Assembly (NCBI GenBank): GCA_904397835.1
Contig: CAJFOV010000046.1
Span: 1 to 64,000, forward strand
Source of the DNA: Candidatus Aristotella avistercoris
GTDB lineage: Bacteria > Bacillota > Clostridia > Oscillospirales > Ruminococcaceae
DNA length: 64,000 bases
Direction of reading: 5' to 3'
Shown here: one piece after another, positions 1 through 7,742 of the stretch
How positions within the stretch are numbered: position 1 is the first letter of the stretch
Layout: every line of letters starts with the position of its first letter
Notes under the pieces: generated by a model
What the model saw: only the letters and a program-made list of their open reading frames with translations
What the model was told of the DNA's origin: nothing
The model's database searches: none
Made by a program: the position numbers and the translations under genes

Positions 1-1
1 C

Positions 2-82
2 CCTCTGACGTTACAATGTTCTCTCAGGCGTCCGCGACGAAAGCTCTTGCTTTCGGAGTGGAGAACGCCGTGAGGTTATTAT
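2..82. repeat. Tandem structured repeat, copy 1
   Basis: This 81-base unit recurs at 187-267 with one base difference (T47 becomes C232). It can fold as a long imperfect hairpin: CCTC (2-5) with GAGG (72-75), GTTCTC (18-23) with GAGAAC (61-66), and an inner CGAAAGC (38-44) with GCTTTCG (49-55) closing a 4-base loop. The only difference between the copies lies in that loop, so the stems are untouched. It looks like a structured RNA or hairpin repeat. I do not recognise the family. Confidence 0.7.
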
Positions 83-112
83 AACATAAAAAAGCCCGTA
101 AGGGCGATTCCT
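79..112. repeat. Linker module between hairpin repeats, copy 1
   Basis: The segment begins TTATAACATAAAA and ends GATTCCT. The same frame recurs at 153-189. Between the two anchors sits a small GC hairpin whose 4-base loop reads GTAA here and GTGA in the second copy; both fit the GNRA tetraloop pattern of structured RNA. The stem bases differ between the copies (GCCC/GGGC here). Confidence 0.5.
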
Positions 113-129
113 AAAAAGTTAAAACGTTC

Positions 130-147
130 TTTGCCCGCCAGGGCAAA
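130..147. repeat. Short hairpin in the repeat array
   Basis: TTTGCCC (130-136) pairs with GGGCAAA (141-147) across the loop GCCA. It occupies the same place after the linker module (GATTCCT, then AACGTTCT) that the long hairpin occupies in the other units, so it may be a shortened version of the same element. Confidence 0.5.
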
Positions 148-152
148 GGTTG

Positions 153-189
153 TTATAACATAAAAGAAGCCTCGTGAGAGCCGATTCCT
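153..189. repeat. Linker module between hairpin repeats, copy 2
   Basis: Second copy of the TTATAACATAAAA...GATTCCT module, 74 bases after the first. The internal mini-hairpin has a GTGA loop. It runs directly into the second long hairpin repeat. Confidence 0.5.
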
Positions 190-267
190 CTGACGTTACA
201 ATGTTCTCTCAGGCGTCCGCGACGAAAGCTCCTGCTTTCGGAGTGGAGAACGCCGTGAGGTTATTAT
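187..267. repeat. Tandem structured repeat, copy 2
   Basis: Near-identical copy of the unit at 2-82 (80 of 81 bases), offset by 185 bases. All three proposed stems are kept. The flank after it (TTATTATGCG) differs from that after copy 1, which marks the end of the conserved array. Confidence 0.7.
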
Positions 268-294
268 GCGTGTTGAATGGCGAAATGATTGAGT

Positions 295-378
295 CAGTGG
301 TATGAAAAGTTTCAACGTTTTCCCAGATGTCCGGTGGAAAAGCGCTGCTTTTGCATCGGGTAACGCCATAGATCACTG
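295..378. repeat. Diverged third hairpin with the same architecture
   Basis: The primary sequence is different but the plan is the same: an outer stem CAGTG (295-299) with CACTG (374-378), a middle CCC/GGG pairing, and an inner AAAAGC (338-343) with GCTTTT (347-352) across a 3-base loop. This could be a distant member of the same repeat family. The match is structural only and is inferred by eye. Confidence 0.35.
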
Positions 379-509
379 GAATCCATCATCAGGAATCGCT
401 CTTTTGGCCTTTTTGTGATAAAATAGAACTTAATTTGTGCTGCGGTGTAAGGGCCTGCCCCTGGTGCTCCCTTTGCAAAGCACCGCAGATGAAGAGAGGG
501 AGGAAATTC

Positions 510-1871
510 ATGGAATCCAATTTGTTGCCCGTGGCAGTGGCCCTGCTGGTGCTGTTGCTGATTTTCGTTTTACTCCTGCTGCGGCGGGTGCAGCACTTGG
601 AGCAGGCTGGAAATGGCCGGGAGCTGCAGGCCCTCCTCCAGGAGGTCCACACCCTGCGGGGGGAGAGCGCCCAGGAGGGCCGCCTCAACCGTCAGGAGAT
701 GACCCAGGTGGTCCAATCCTCCATCAAGGAGTTTGGCGCGGTGATGCTCCAGGGCCAGCACCAGACGGCCCAGGCTCAGGACCGGCGGCTGCAGGAGCTC
801 AATGAGCAGTTGACTCTGCGCCAGCGCACCCTGGAGGGAACCGTCAGCGATCTGATGAAAAAGACCCAGGAGCAGCTGGCCAGCTCCGCCTACCAGAGTG
901 AACAGAAACTGGAAAACATGCGCACCACCATCCAGAACCGGCTGGCTCAGATTCAGCAGGACAACCAGATCCAGCTGGAGAAGATGCGGGCCACTGTGGA
1001 TGAAAAGCTCCAGAAGACCCTGGAGGAGCGGATTGGCCAGTCCTTCAGCCTGGTCAACGAGCGGTTGGAACAGGTCTACAAGGGTCTGGGGGAGATGCAG
1101 ACCCTGGCCAGCGGCGTGGGGGATCTCAAGCGGGTGCTCTCCAACGTCAAGACCCGGGGCATCCTGGGAGAGATCCAGCTGGGGACCATCCTGCAGGAGA
1201 TCCTGGCCCCAGAACAGTATGAGACCAACGTGGCCACCAAGGTGGGCAGCGCCAACGTGGTGGAGTTTGCCGTCAAAATGCCTGGGGAGGGGGACGGTCC
1301 GGTCTATCTGCCCATCGATTCCAAGTTCCCGGTGGAGCCCTATGCTCAGCTCCAGGAGGCCTATGATTCGGCCGATCCTGCCCAGGTGGAGCAGGCCCGC
1401 AAGGGGCTCAAGAGCCGGATCAAATCCTTTGCCAAGGACGTCCACGACAAGTACATCGATCCTCCCCACACCACCGACTTTGCCATACTGTTTTTGCCGG
1501 TGGAGGGGCTATACGCCGAGGCGGTGCGCCTAGGCCTGGTGGAGGAACTCCAGCGCCAGTACAAGGTAAACCTGGCGGGGCCCACCACCATGGCGGCACT
1601 GCTCAACAGCTTGCAGATGGGCTTCCGAACCCTGGCCATCCAAAAGCGCTCCAGCGAGGTATGGCAGATCCTGGGGGCGGTCAAGACGGAGTTTGACAAG
1701 TTTGGCGATGTGCTCGCTGCCACCCAGCAGCGCCTGGAACAGGCCAACAGTGAGCTGGACAAGCTGGTGGGAGTGCGCACCCGCCAGATTCAGCGCAAGC
1801 TCAAAGGGGTGGAGAGCCTGCAGGAGGATCAGGCCGTCCAGCTCCTCCTCTCCCCAGAGGAGGAGCGTTAG
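510..1871 (+). CDS. rmuC: RmuC-family protein (DNA recombination protein RmuC homologue)
   Basis: About 453 residues. A single N-terminal membrane helix (about residues 5-25, Leu/Val rich) is followed by a long Gln/Glu-rich coiled coil (about 30-200) and the RmuC domain, with GILGEIQLG near residue 215 and PIDSKFPVEPY near 270. RmuC proteins are predicted nucleases that limit inversions at short inverted repeats; the biochemical activity is little characterised. The reading frame extends upstream to a TTG at 435 and an ATG at 489, but the ATG at 510 has a GGGAGGAAATTC site directly before it and places the membrane helix at the usual N-terminus. The gene stands alone and ends in its own terminator. 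The inverted repeats just upstream are an interesting neighbour for this protein, but no link is shown. Confidence 0.93.
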   Translation: MESNLLPVAVALLVLLLIFVLLLLRRVQHLEQAGNGRELQALLQEVHTLRGESAQEGRLNRQEMTQVVQSSIKEFGAVMLQGQHQTAQAQDRRLQELNEQLTLRQRTLEGTVSDLMKKTQEQLASSAYQSEQKLENMRTTIQNRLAQIQQDNQIQLEKMRATVDEKLQKTLEERIGQSFSLVNERLEQVYKGLGEMQTLASGVGDLKRVLSNVKTRGILGEIQLGTILQEILAPEQYETNVATKVGSANVVEFAVKMPGEGDGPVYLPIDSKFPVEPYAQLQEAYDSADPAQVEQARKGLKSRIKSFAKDVHDKYIDPPHTTDFAILFLPVEGLYAEAVRLGLVEELQRQYKVNLAGPTTMAALLNSLQMGFRTLAIQKRSSEVWQILGAVKTEFDKFGDVLAATQQRLEQANSELDKLVGVRTRQIQRKLKGVESLQEDQAVQLLLSPEEER

Positions 1872-1906
1872 CCCCAAGCCCTGCCGTCCATATGCCCAGA
1901 GAACAT

Positions 1907-1944
1907 AGAAAAGGCCCCGCCCGCAGGCGGAGCCTTTTCTGTTT
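1907..1944 (+). terminator. Rho-independent terminator after rmuC
   Basis: AGAAAAGGC and GCCTTTTCT flank a CCGCC/GGCGG stem, and TGTTT follows. Strong GC stem with a U-rich 3' arm, 36 bases after the rmuC stop. Confidence 0.85.
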
Positions 1945-2109
1945 GGAGTGGTTACGTCAATGGTTTACCAGGTTAATCCCAGTAAATCAGAAGTGATCGA
2001 ATCCATGCCTGCCGTACGCCATAAGAAAAAATATGCAGGCAAGGGGAAACAACCCCCTAAAAATGAAAAAATGCAGTCAGCTTTATGACAACGGTGTAAT
2101 ATTCCACCA

Positions 2110-2155
2110 CAATCTTATCATACTATGCTTAAATTGTCAATAAGATTGGTATGAT
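2110..2155 (+). promoter_or_regulatory. Interlocked inverted repeats, possible operator
   Basis: CAATCTTAT (2110-2118) is the exact inverse of ATAAGATTG (2140-2148), and ATCATAC (2117-2123) is the exact inverse of GTATGAT (2149-2155). The two pairs overlap and end just before the ribosome-binding site of the XRE gene at 2168. This fits an autoregulatory operator or a hairpin that masks the leader. Confidence 0.5.
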
Positions 2156-2167
2156 AGGAGGGCAGGC

Positions 2168-2401
2168 ATGGGCGATGTGTCAGGGGATATCCTCAAAGAG
2201 CTGCGACGAGGCAAGGGCTTGACCCAGGTGGACGTTGCAAAATATTTTGGCATCTCCCAGTCCGCCTACTCTCTGTATGAGACAGGTGCAAGGCGGATGC
2301 CCATTGCCATGCTGGATGCGCTGGCGGATCTGCTGGACACCTCCACCGACTATATTCTGGGGCGCACGTCCATCTCCAAGCCCTACCCTAAGCGGAGATA
2401 G
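2168..2401 (+). CDS. Small XRE-family helix-turn-helix regulator
   Basis: 77 residues, almost entirely one Cro/CI-type HTH domain: LKELRRGKGLTQVDVAKYFG (helices 1-2), then SQSAYSLYETGARRMP as recognition region. Such single-domain proteins bind short palindromes as dimers, often at their own promoter. The ATG is preceded by AGGAGGGC. The gene is monocistronic, with the inverted repeats at 2110-2155 immediately upstream and a terminator downstream. It has no sensing domain, so its signal is not visible. The target is unknown; self-regulation is the simplest reading. Confidence 0.85.
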   Translation: MGDVSGDILKELRRGKGLTQVDVAKYFGISQSAYSLYETGARRMPIAMLDALADLLDTSTDYILGRTSISKPYPKRR

Positions 2402-2430
2402 AACGAAATATTCTATATTGGAAGAGGATA

Positions 2431-2456
2431 GCAAGGCATGGGCCTTGCGTTTTTTA
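2431..2456 (+). terminator. Terminator after XRE gene
   Basis: GCAAGGC (2431-2437) pairs with GCCTTGC across a short loop, followed by a run of T. Confidence 0.75.
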
Positions 2457-2590
2457 GTTAGCGCCAGATTGCCAACGGTATGCCGCCGGTGCAGCGCCCT
2501 TGGGCTTCTTGAAAGATCTCCTTTGAAGGGGCTCTGGGATCTGTGAGAATCAAAGGAGCATGGTGGAATGGGGAACAGGGCACAGAGAGC

Positions 2591-2809
2591 TTATTCCTCC
2601 TCCTGAGGGGAGGGCGTCAGGGGAATCAGCGGGTCCTCCTCCTGCAGATACAGCTCCTCGGTCTCCTGCTGGGCCCGCTCCAGCCGGGCAATGGCGTGGG
2701 TGAGGATGCGCTGCTGGGTCCAAGCCTGCTGCTGGGCCTCTTGAAGGAGCTGCAGGGCATCGGTGGCACTGTGAAACAGGTGATGGTACATGTGCTGATA
2801 GTCGGGCAT
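2591..2809 (-). CDS. Small conserved hypothetical protein of Clostridia
   Basis: 72 residues starting MPDYQHMYHHLFHSATDAL, with a heptad-like, Gln-rich middle and a tail ending in acidic residues (SPQEEE). It resembles the short helical proteins, annotated only as hypothetical, that begin M-x-x-Y-x-x-M-Y-H-x-x-F-N-A-x-T-D-A in many Clostridia. No function is known. The frame is open upstream to 3139, but the internal ATG at 2809 has an excellent AAAGGAGGAATCCC site, and the residues before it lack the family pattern. It is predicted to be soluble and alpha-helical. Confidence 0.75.
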   Translation of the reverse strand: MPDYQHMYHHLFHSATDALQLLQEAQQQAWTQQRILTHAIARLERAQQETEELYLQEEDPLIPLTPSPQEEE

Positions 2810-3197
2810 AGGGATTCCTCCTTTGTGGACTTTCCCCACTAGTATGTGCCGCATTTGAGAAAAAATCCGATGTCCAGGCTGGCGTTCCGATGGCAAAATG
2901 GGATACGGGGTGGTTGTGAAGGAGGGGCTGCCCGACCCCGACAAGGAGGTACCTGCTCTTTTTGGAAAGCAATGCCAGAAAGCCAACGGTATACCCAGTG
3001 CGCTGCTGCTGGAGGACCGCTTTCTCTTTTTCATCGACTGCTTCACGGGAAACAGCCCTTTTGAAAAGACCTGATCCCCACAAAAAACATCATTCTGTGT
3101 TGATTCTTGGAACGTGGCAAACCGCTCTGTGTTGCCCACAGATCCAGTTTTTATCGTTTATCGAGCCAGCGTTGACCGTTTTTTGTGCTGCAAGTGA
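2810..3197. other. Intergenic region, no gene recognised
   Basis: About 390 bases between the small hypothetical gene and the lipoprotein terminator. The open frames here are extensions of the neighbours or short and without ribosome sites. It should hold the promoter of the gene ending at 2591. No convincing promoter or RNA was seen. Confidence 0.5.
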
Positions 3198-3233
3198 CAA
3201 AAAAGGCCGGTCCCCATCATGGGGATCGGCCAG
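3198..3233 (-). terminator. Terminator of the lipoprotein gene
   Basis: Read on the minus strand, GGCCGATCCCC pairs with GGGGACCGGCC and is followed by a run of six T. It lies 12 bases after the stop of the gene at 3245. Confidence 0.85.
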
Positions 3234-3244
3234 TTTGTTGCACA

Positions 3245-5047
3245 TCAGGCAGAGGGAGAACCTCCCGTTGCAGGCAGGGTGCTGACCATACGGGTAATGC
3301 CCTGGACAAAGGCATCCTGTTGAAAGGAGGAGAGGAAGTAGACCTCCTCCACCAGGGTGGTCTCTCCGTCGCTGTCCACATAGGAGTAGGACAGCATGCA
3401 GGCCGGGGACCCTCCCACCTCCACAAACTGGGGTAATTTGGAGACGGTGCGCAGCTGCACCTCCTGGGAGAGATCCACCCCCTTCAGGCGGTAGACCTGG
3501 GCCTCCTGGTCATAGCAGTCGCTCTCGGTGTCGGAAAAACCGGACCAGCCGTAGAGGGTTCGGGTCAGCTCCTCCACCTGCTCCGGGGAGAGCACCAGCT
3601 CCTTGGGAACACTCTGCCCATCCAGGGCCAACAGGGCGCTGACATACCGGGCCAGATGTCCCAGCACCGCCTGGGAATCCAAGCCCTTCTTGGGGTCAAA
3701 GGGGGCGACGGCCCCCACCGACAGGGGATGGATCCTCTGGTCCAGCAGCACGTGGAGGTCTGCATTTTCCAGCGACTGCTGGGCGGCAAGCTGTTCCCCG
3801 TAGTCCTGGGAGAGGCTGCGGCTGATCCACAGGGGCTCCCCCGCCTGGGTCAGGCCGCAGAGCAGGTGGGTGATGGGCTGGACATGGAGCAGCTGGAAGG
3901 AGAACTTGTCCCCCAGATGGTGCTCCAGCAGGGCGCTGTAGGGCAGGCCCTGGTTCCAGACCACCGCCCGCAGGTAGGTGACACCCTCCTGCTGGGTGGG
4001 GAGCATCTCGCTGATGCGAAAACTTTGGCCGTTTAAGTCGTCCAGAGCCGGGTCCCGCAGATGGAAGAGCATACTGAAGGAATTTTCCCCCAGTTGGTAG
4101 GCGGTCACCACGTAGCTCCCGGTCTGGGAGTACAGCTCCCCGCTGGCCAGCAGTAGGGTGTCCTCCTGAAGGCCCAGAGGGGCGCCGGTGCCGATGGGCT
4201 GGTTCTGGTTTTTCTCCAGGTCAAACCAGTAGGTCTGCACCGTGTTGTTTCGGGCATCCCACCCCTGGAGGAGTACCCGGCGCCAGGAGTCCAGCAGCAT
4301 GGCCTGCTGGGGCGGGTTGCCGGTGGCCAGGGTCTGGCAGGGGATGTTGGTATCCACCTCCACCAGTCGCTCTCCCTGGGCGCTCCACAGGGAGAGCCCC
4401 AGAGTGCCCCAGTTGGCGCCATCCCCCGGCAGGGCAAAGGAGATGAGGTAGCGCTCCAGCTCTGTGTCATAGGTGATGCCTGTGGCAAAGCGCACCGCCT
4501 GCCCGTCCCTATAGCCGGTGGAAAAATTCAAGTTCAGAGCCGGGGTCAGATCCGGCCGGTACAGGCGCACCGCCTGAAGGTTCGGCTGATCCTGGCCCCA
4601 GGCCACCCCCAACAGGTTGTTGGCCAGCCAGACAAAATGGCTGGCCGCCAGGTCCTGCCGGGTGGCAAGGCAGCGGCCCGTCTGGGCGGAGTAGATCAGA
4701 ACCTCTGTCTCGGTGGTAACCAGGAGATACTTTCCATCTGGCGAGACCTGCCCCTTGCTGGAGCGGTCCAGCTCCGGCAGGGCAAATGCCGGACGCAGGC
4801 CATCGTGGCTGGCCTCATAGACCTGTAGCGGCTGGGGATCCTGGATCCACCGGGCCATCTCCTGGGAAAAGTAGGGCACCTGTACCCCCGGCTGCCCCGA
4901 GGTGTAGAAGTGGCGGTTGGCCAGGCTGGGAATTGTCATGGCCTCTGTCACTGGGTCAGCGGTGCATCCGGCCAGGGGAATGCACAAGACCAGGCAGAGG
5001 AGGCCCAAAAGGAAGGTAAACATACGGCGTTGGGTATTCTGTTTCAT
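3245..5047 (-). CDS. Large secreted lipoprotein of unknown function
   Basis: 600 residues. An N-terminal lipoprotein signal peptide (MKQNTQRR, hydrophobic core to residue 25) ends in the lipobox LAGC, with Cys28 the expected lipidation site. The rest is extracytoplasmic, beta-rich and low in Cys, with repeated segments such as SPDGKYLLVTTETEVLIYSA near residues 100-120 that look like blades of a WD40/PQQ-style beta-propeller. No catalytic motif was found. The ribosome site is AAAGGATACCACC before the ATG. It lies 69 bases downstream of the HPr-like gene on the same strand, so the two are probably co-transcribed. A role in sensing or scaffolding at the cell surface would be a guess. Confidence 0.8.
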   Translation of the reverse strand: MKQNTQRRMFTFLLGLLCLVLCIPLAGCTADPVTEAMTIPSLANRHFYTSGQPGVQVPYFSQEMARWIQDPQPLQVYEASHDGLRPAFALPELDRSSKGQVSPDGKYLLVTTETEVLIYSAQTGRCLATRQDLAASHFVWLANNLLGVAWGQDQPNLQAVRLYRPDLTPALNLNFSTGYRDGQAVRFATGITYDTELERYLISFALPGDGANWGTLGLSLWSAQGERLVEVDTNIPCQTLATGNPPQQAMLLDSWRRVLLQGWDARNNTVQTYWFDLEKNQNQPIGTGAPLGLQEDTLLLASGELYSQTGSYVVTAYQLGENSFSMLFHLRDPALDDLNGQSFRISEMLPTQQEGVTYLRAVVWNQGLPYSALLEHHLGDKFSFQLLHVQPITHLLCGLTQAGEPLWISRSLSQDYGEQLAAQQSLENADLHVLLDQRIHPLSVGAVAPFDPKKGLDSQAVLGHLARYVSALLALDGQSVPKELVLSPEQVEELTRTLYGWSGFSDTESDCYDQEAQVYRLKGVDLSQEVQLRTVSKLPQFVEVGGSPACMLSYSYVDSDGETTLVEEVYFLSSFQQDAFVQGITRMVSTLPATGGSPSA

Positions 5048-5116
5048 GGTGGTATCCTTTCACAGGGACGGCGCAGCAGGGCGCCGCACAGGGGTCTGCA
5101 GCGGTTTCCCCACTTC

Positions 5117-5347
5117 CTAGGGCACAAGATAGGGCTGGATCACTGCCAGAATCTCCTCTGGCTGGTCGGTGTAGAGGTCCGCCTGGATGTCCTTGGCCAG
5201 ATCCAGGCTGAAGATCCCCATGATGGACTTGCCGTTGACCACATACCGGCCGGAGACCAGATCCACGTCAAAGGGGAACTTGCTCACCAGCTCCACAAAG
5301 TGTTTGACATCGCTGAAGGTGTTGAAGTGTACGTTGACGGATTTCAT
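5117..5347 (-). CDS. HPr-like protein lacking the active-site histidine
   Basis: 76 residues. The middle (VNGKSIMGIFSLDLAKDI, about 39-56) matches the region around the regulatory Ser46 of HPr, the PTS phosphocarrier, and the length and end fit HPr. The N-terminal region, where HPr carries the phosphorylated His in a G-L-H-A-R-P motif, reads NTFSDVKHFVELVSKFPFD instead; the only nearby His is in a helix and out of register. It is therefore unlikely to carry phosphate from enzyme I. The ATG at 5347 is chosen because AGGAAGG lies 9 bases before it; the longer frame to 5368 has no suitable site. Probably in an operon with the lipoprotein. Confidence 0.7.
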   Translation of the reverse strand: MKSVNVHFNTFSDVKHFVELVSKFPFDVDLVSGRYVVNGKSIMGIFSLDLAKDIQADLYTDQPEEILAVIQPYLVP

Positions 5348-5395
5348 CAATACCATCCTTCCTTTCAAAAAAGGGGCAGGGAGGCGGCCCCCTCA

Positions 5396-5425
5396 ATTGT
5401 AATTTTACTGGAAATTGTTTATAAT
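5396..5425. promoter_or_regulatory. Overlapping divergent promoters (mtaB / HPr-like gene)
   Basis: On the plus strand TTGTAA (5397-5402), a 17-base spacer and TATAAT (5420-5425) form a near-consensus promoter toward mtaB. On the minus strand TTATAA (5424-5419), 17 bases and TACAAT (5401-5396) form a weaker one toward the HPr-like gene. The two use the same DNA, so the polymerases should compete. Confidence 0.6.
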
Positions 5426-5547
5426 ATTAGTGTAAACAAGGATGGGACAGATTGCAAGGGGAAAAGTGCCCCCAGGCGGACCTCTTTTTGGACGGAAGGG
5501 GACGGCGTCCCAATCCTTTGGCAGTCTACATAAGAGGATGAAGAGAG

Positions 5548-6840
5548 ATGCAATCCGTTGCTTTTTATACCCTGGGGTGCAAGGTCAACCAGTATGAGAC
5601 CCAGATCCTCATGGAACAGTTTTATCAGGCGGGCTACCAGGTGGTGCCCTGCGACGAGCTGGCGGACGTGTATGTGGTCAACTCCTGCACCGTCACCGCC
5701 ACCTCGGACAAAAAGACCCGCCAGGCCCTGCGGCGCTTCAAGCGCCAGAACCCCAGCGGGGTGGTGGCCCTCACAGGCTGCTTTCCCCAGGCCTTCGCCC
5801 AGCAGGCCCAAGAGATCCCCGAGGCCGACGTCATCACCGGCGCCTACAACCGTGGAGACCTGCTCCGGGCCATTGAGGCCTTCCGCACCAGTGGGGAGCG
5901 GGTGGTGCGCATCACCCCCCACCAGCGGGGAGAGGCCTTTGAGCCCATGCGGGCCCACGCCTTTCAGGAGCACACCCGGGCCTTTGTCAAAATCCAGGAC
6001 GGGTGCGAGCGGTACTGCGCCTACTGCATCATCCCCACCGCCAGAGGGCCGGTGCGCAGCAAGCCGCTGGATCAGCTGAAGCTGGAGCTGTTGGAGCTGG
6101 CCCGGGCCGGTTACCGGGAGGTGGTTCTGGTGGGGATTAACCTGTCCTGCTACGGCAAGGACCTGGGGCTGCACCTGTTGGACGCCATCGCCCTGGCTTG
6201 CACCACCGACGGCATCCAGCGGGTACGTCTGGGCTCCCTGGAGCCGGAGCTGCTGGGGACTCAGGAGATCCAGCGCATGAGCCAGTTTGAGCGGCTCTGT
6301 CCCCAGTTCCATCTGTCTCTCCAGAGCGGGTGCGATGCCACGCTGCGCCGGATGAACCGCCACTACGACTGCCAGGAGTACCGCCGCATTGTATCGGACC
6401 TGCGCACGGCCTTCCCCAATGCGGCCATCACCACGGACATCATGGTGGGCTTCCCAGGGGAGAGCCAGGAGGAGTTCCGGCAGTCTTTGGACTTTGCCCG
6501 GGAAATTGCCTTTGCCAAGGTTCACGTCTTTGCCTACTCGGTGCGGCCGGGGACCCGTGCAGCGGGGATGCCCGACCAGGTGGATCAGCATGAGAAGAAC
6601 CTGCGCAGCCACCGCATGGCCCAGGTGACCCAGGAGACCAGGCAGGCCTTCTTGGCCCAGCAGGTGGGCCGGCAGGAGCTGGTGCTCTTTGAGCGCCCTG
6701 TTGCTCCCGGCCTGATGGAGGGCCTGACAGCCAACTATACCCCGGTGGTGGTGCCCGGCGGAGAGGAGATCCAGGGCCGGTTGCTCCCGGTGAATATCAC
6801 CGCCGTGGAGGGGGACGGCTGCCGGGGCACCCTGGCATAA
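5548..6840 (+). CDS. mtaB: tRNA (t6A37) methylthiotransferase MtaB
   Basis: 430 residues. MtaB adds a methylthio group to N6-threonylcarbamoyladenosine-37 of tRNAs reading ANN codons. The N-terminal UPF0004 domain has its three cluster cysteines (LGCKVNQ near 11, NSCTV near 47, TGCFPQ near 82). The radical-SAM domain follows, with CERYCAYC near residue 155 for the second 4Fe-4S cluster, and a C-terminal TRAM-like region. The LGCKVNQYE start separates MtaB from MiaB. The ATG follows GAGGATGAAGAGAG. It is probably monocistronic from the 5397 promoter, though nagB lies 100 bases downstream without an intervening terminator, so read-through is possible. Confidence 0.93.
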   Translation: MQSVAFYTLGCKVNQYETQILMEQFYQAGYQVVPCDELADVYVVNSCTVTATSDKKTRQALRRFKRQNPSGVVALTGCFPQAFAQQAQEIPEADVITGAYNRGDLLRAIEAFRTSGERVVRITPHQRGEAFEPMRAHAFQEHTRAFVKIQDGCERYCAYCIIPTARGPVRSKPLDQLKLELLELARAGYREVVLVGINLSCYGKDLGLHLLDAIALACTTDGIQRVRLGSLEPELLGTQEIQRMSQFERLCPQFHLSLQSGCDATLRRMNRHYDCQEYRRIVSDLRTAFPNAAITTDIMVGFPGESQEEFRQSLDFAREIAFAKVHVFAYSVRPGTRAAGMPDQVDQHEKNLRSHRMAQVTQETRQAFLAQQVGRQELVLFERPVAPGLMEGLTANYTPVVVPGGEEIQGRLLPVNITAVEGDGCRGTLA

Positions 6841-6940
6841 GAACCCAAGAGAACCCAACTTTTTCACCATTGGCATTTGCCGTGCAGGCCGCGGGGGTGG
6901 CCTGCCGGTCAAAAATACAAGCGATAGGAGTTGGAGGACC

Positions 6941-7666
6941 ATGAAAATCCATGTCTATGAGAGCGCCCAGGCCATTGGCCAGGCTGCGGCGGCCCTGTTT
7001 GCCGCCCAGGTGCTGGCAAAGCCCAACAGTGTGCTGGGGCTGGCCACCGGGTCCACCCCTGTTCCCACCTACCGGGAGATGGCCCGGCTCTATGAGCAGG
7101 GCGCGGTGGACTTTTCCGGGGTGACCACCTTCAATCTGGACGAGTATCTGGGGCTGGAGCGCAGCCATGCGCAGAGCTACTATCACTTCATGCAGGAGAA
7201 CCTGTTCCAGCACATCAATGTGCCCCAGGAGCGCATCCACGTCCTGAAGGGGACGGCGCCGGACCCGGAGCAGGAGTGCTTGGACTATGAGGAGGCCATC
7301 CGGGCCGCCGGAGGGATCGATCTGCAGATCCTGGGCATCGGCAACAACGGCCACATTGCCTTCAATGAGCCGGACACCGTCTTTTCCACCCAGACCCGGG
7401 TGGTGAACCTGACAGAGAGCACCATTCAGGCCAACCAGCGCTTCTTTGCCAGTGCCGATGAGGTGCCCCGCCAGGCGGTGAGCATGGGCATCGGCTCCAT
7501 CTTCCGGGCCAGGCGGATTCTTCTCATCGCCACCGGGGAGCAGAAGGCCGGCGCGGTGCGGGCCATGATCCACGGGCCGGTGGATCCCCAGTGCCCGGCC
7601 TCTATTCTCCAGCTGCACCCGGACACGGTGGTGCTGCTGGACCGGGGGGCAGCCAGGGATCTGTAA
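6941..7666 (+). CDS. nagB: Glucosamine-6-phosphate deaminase
   Basis: 241 residues, the usual length of the short Firmicutes form. It converts glucosamine-6-phosphate to fructose-6-phosphate and ammonia, feeding amino sugars into glycolysis. Visible motifs: the phosphate-binding GLATGSTP (about 33-40), NLDEYLGL with the catalytic Asp, and LGIGNNGHIAFNEP with the ring-opening His and its partner Glu. The ATG has TTGGAGGACC before it. No nagA or PTS gene is adjacent. A strong terminator follows. Confidence 0.95.
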   Translation: MKIHVYESAQAIGQAAAALFAAQVLAKPNSVLGLATGSTPVPTYREMARLYEQGAVDFSGVTTFNLDEYLGLERSHAQSYYHFMQENLFQHINVPQERIHVLKGTAPDPEQECLDYEEAIRAAGGIDLQILGIGNNGHIAFNEPDTVFSTQTRVVNLTESTIQANQRFFASADEVPRQAVSMGIGSIFRARRILLIATGEQKAGAVRAMIHGPVDPQCPASILQLHPDTVVLLDRGAARDL

Positions 7667-7682
7667 GAGTACAACACAAGGG

Positions 7683-7724
7683 CGGGCGCGTCGCTTCCGT
7701 TGGCGGCGCGCCCCTTTTTCTTTT
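7683..7724 (+). terminator. Terminator after nagB
   Basis: GGGCGCG pairs with CGCGCCC, extended by TCGC/GCGG, and is followed by CTTTTTCTTTT. It may also serve the convergent GNAT gene, though the T run favours the plus strand. Confidence 0.85.
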
Positions 7725-7742
7725 CATGGCCTATCTGCCCGC

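Noticed and set aside
1..382. CRISPR array
   Set aside because: Repeats are 81 bases, only two are near-identical, spacing is uneven, and the units are hairpins rather than short repeats with unique spacers. No cas genes.
435..509. Upstream start for RmuC (TTG at 435 or ATG at 489)
   Set aside because: No suitable ribosome site; the ATG at 510 has a strong one and gives the normal N-terminal membrane helix.
5419..6942. 507-codon open frame opposite mtaB
   Set aside because: Antisense shadow of mtaB, low-complexity composition and no ribosome site. GC-rich third positions open long antisense frames throughout this window.
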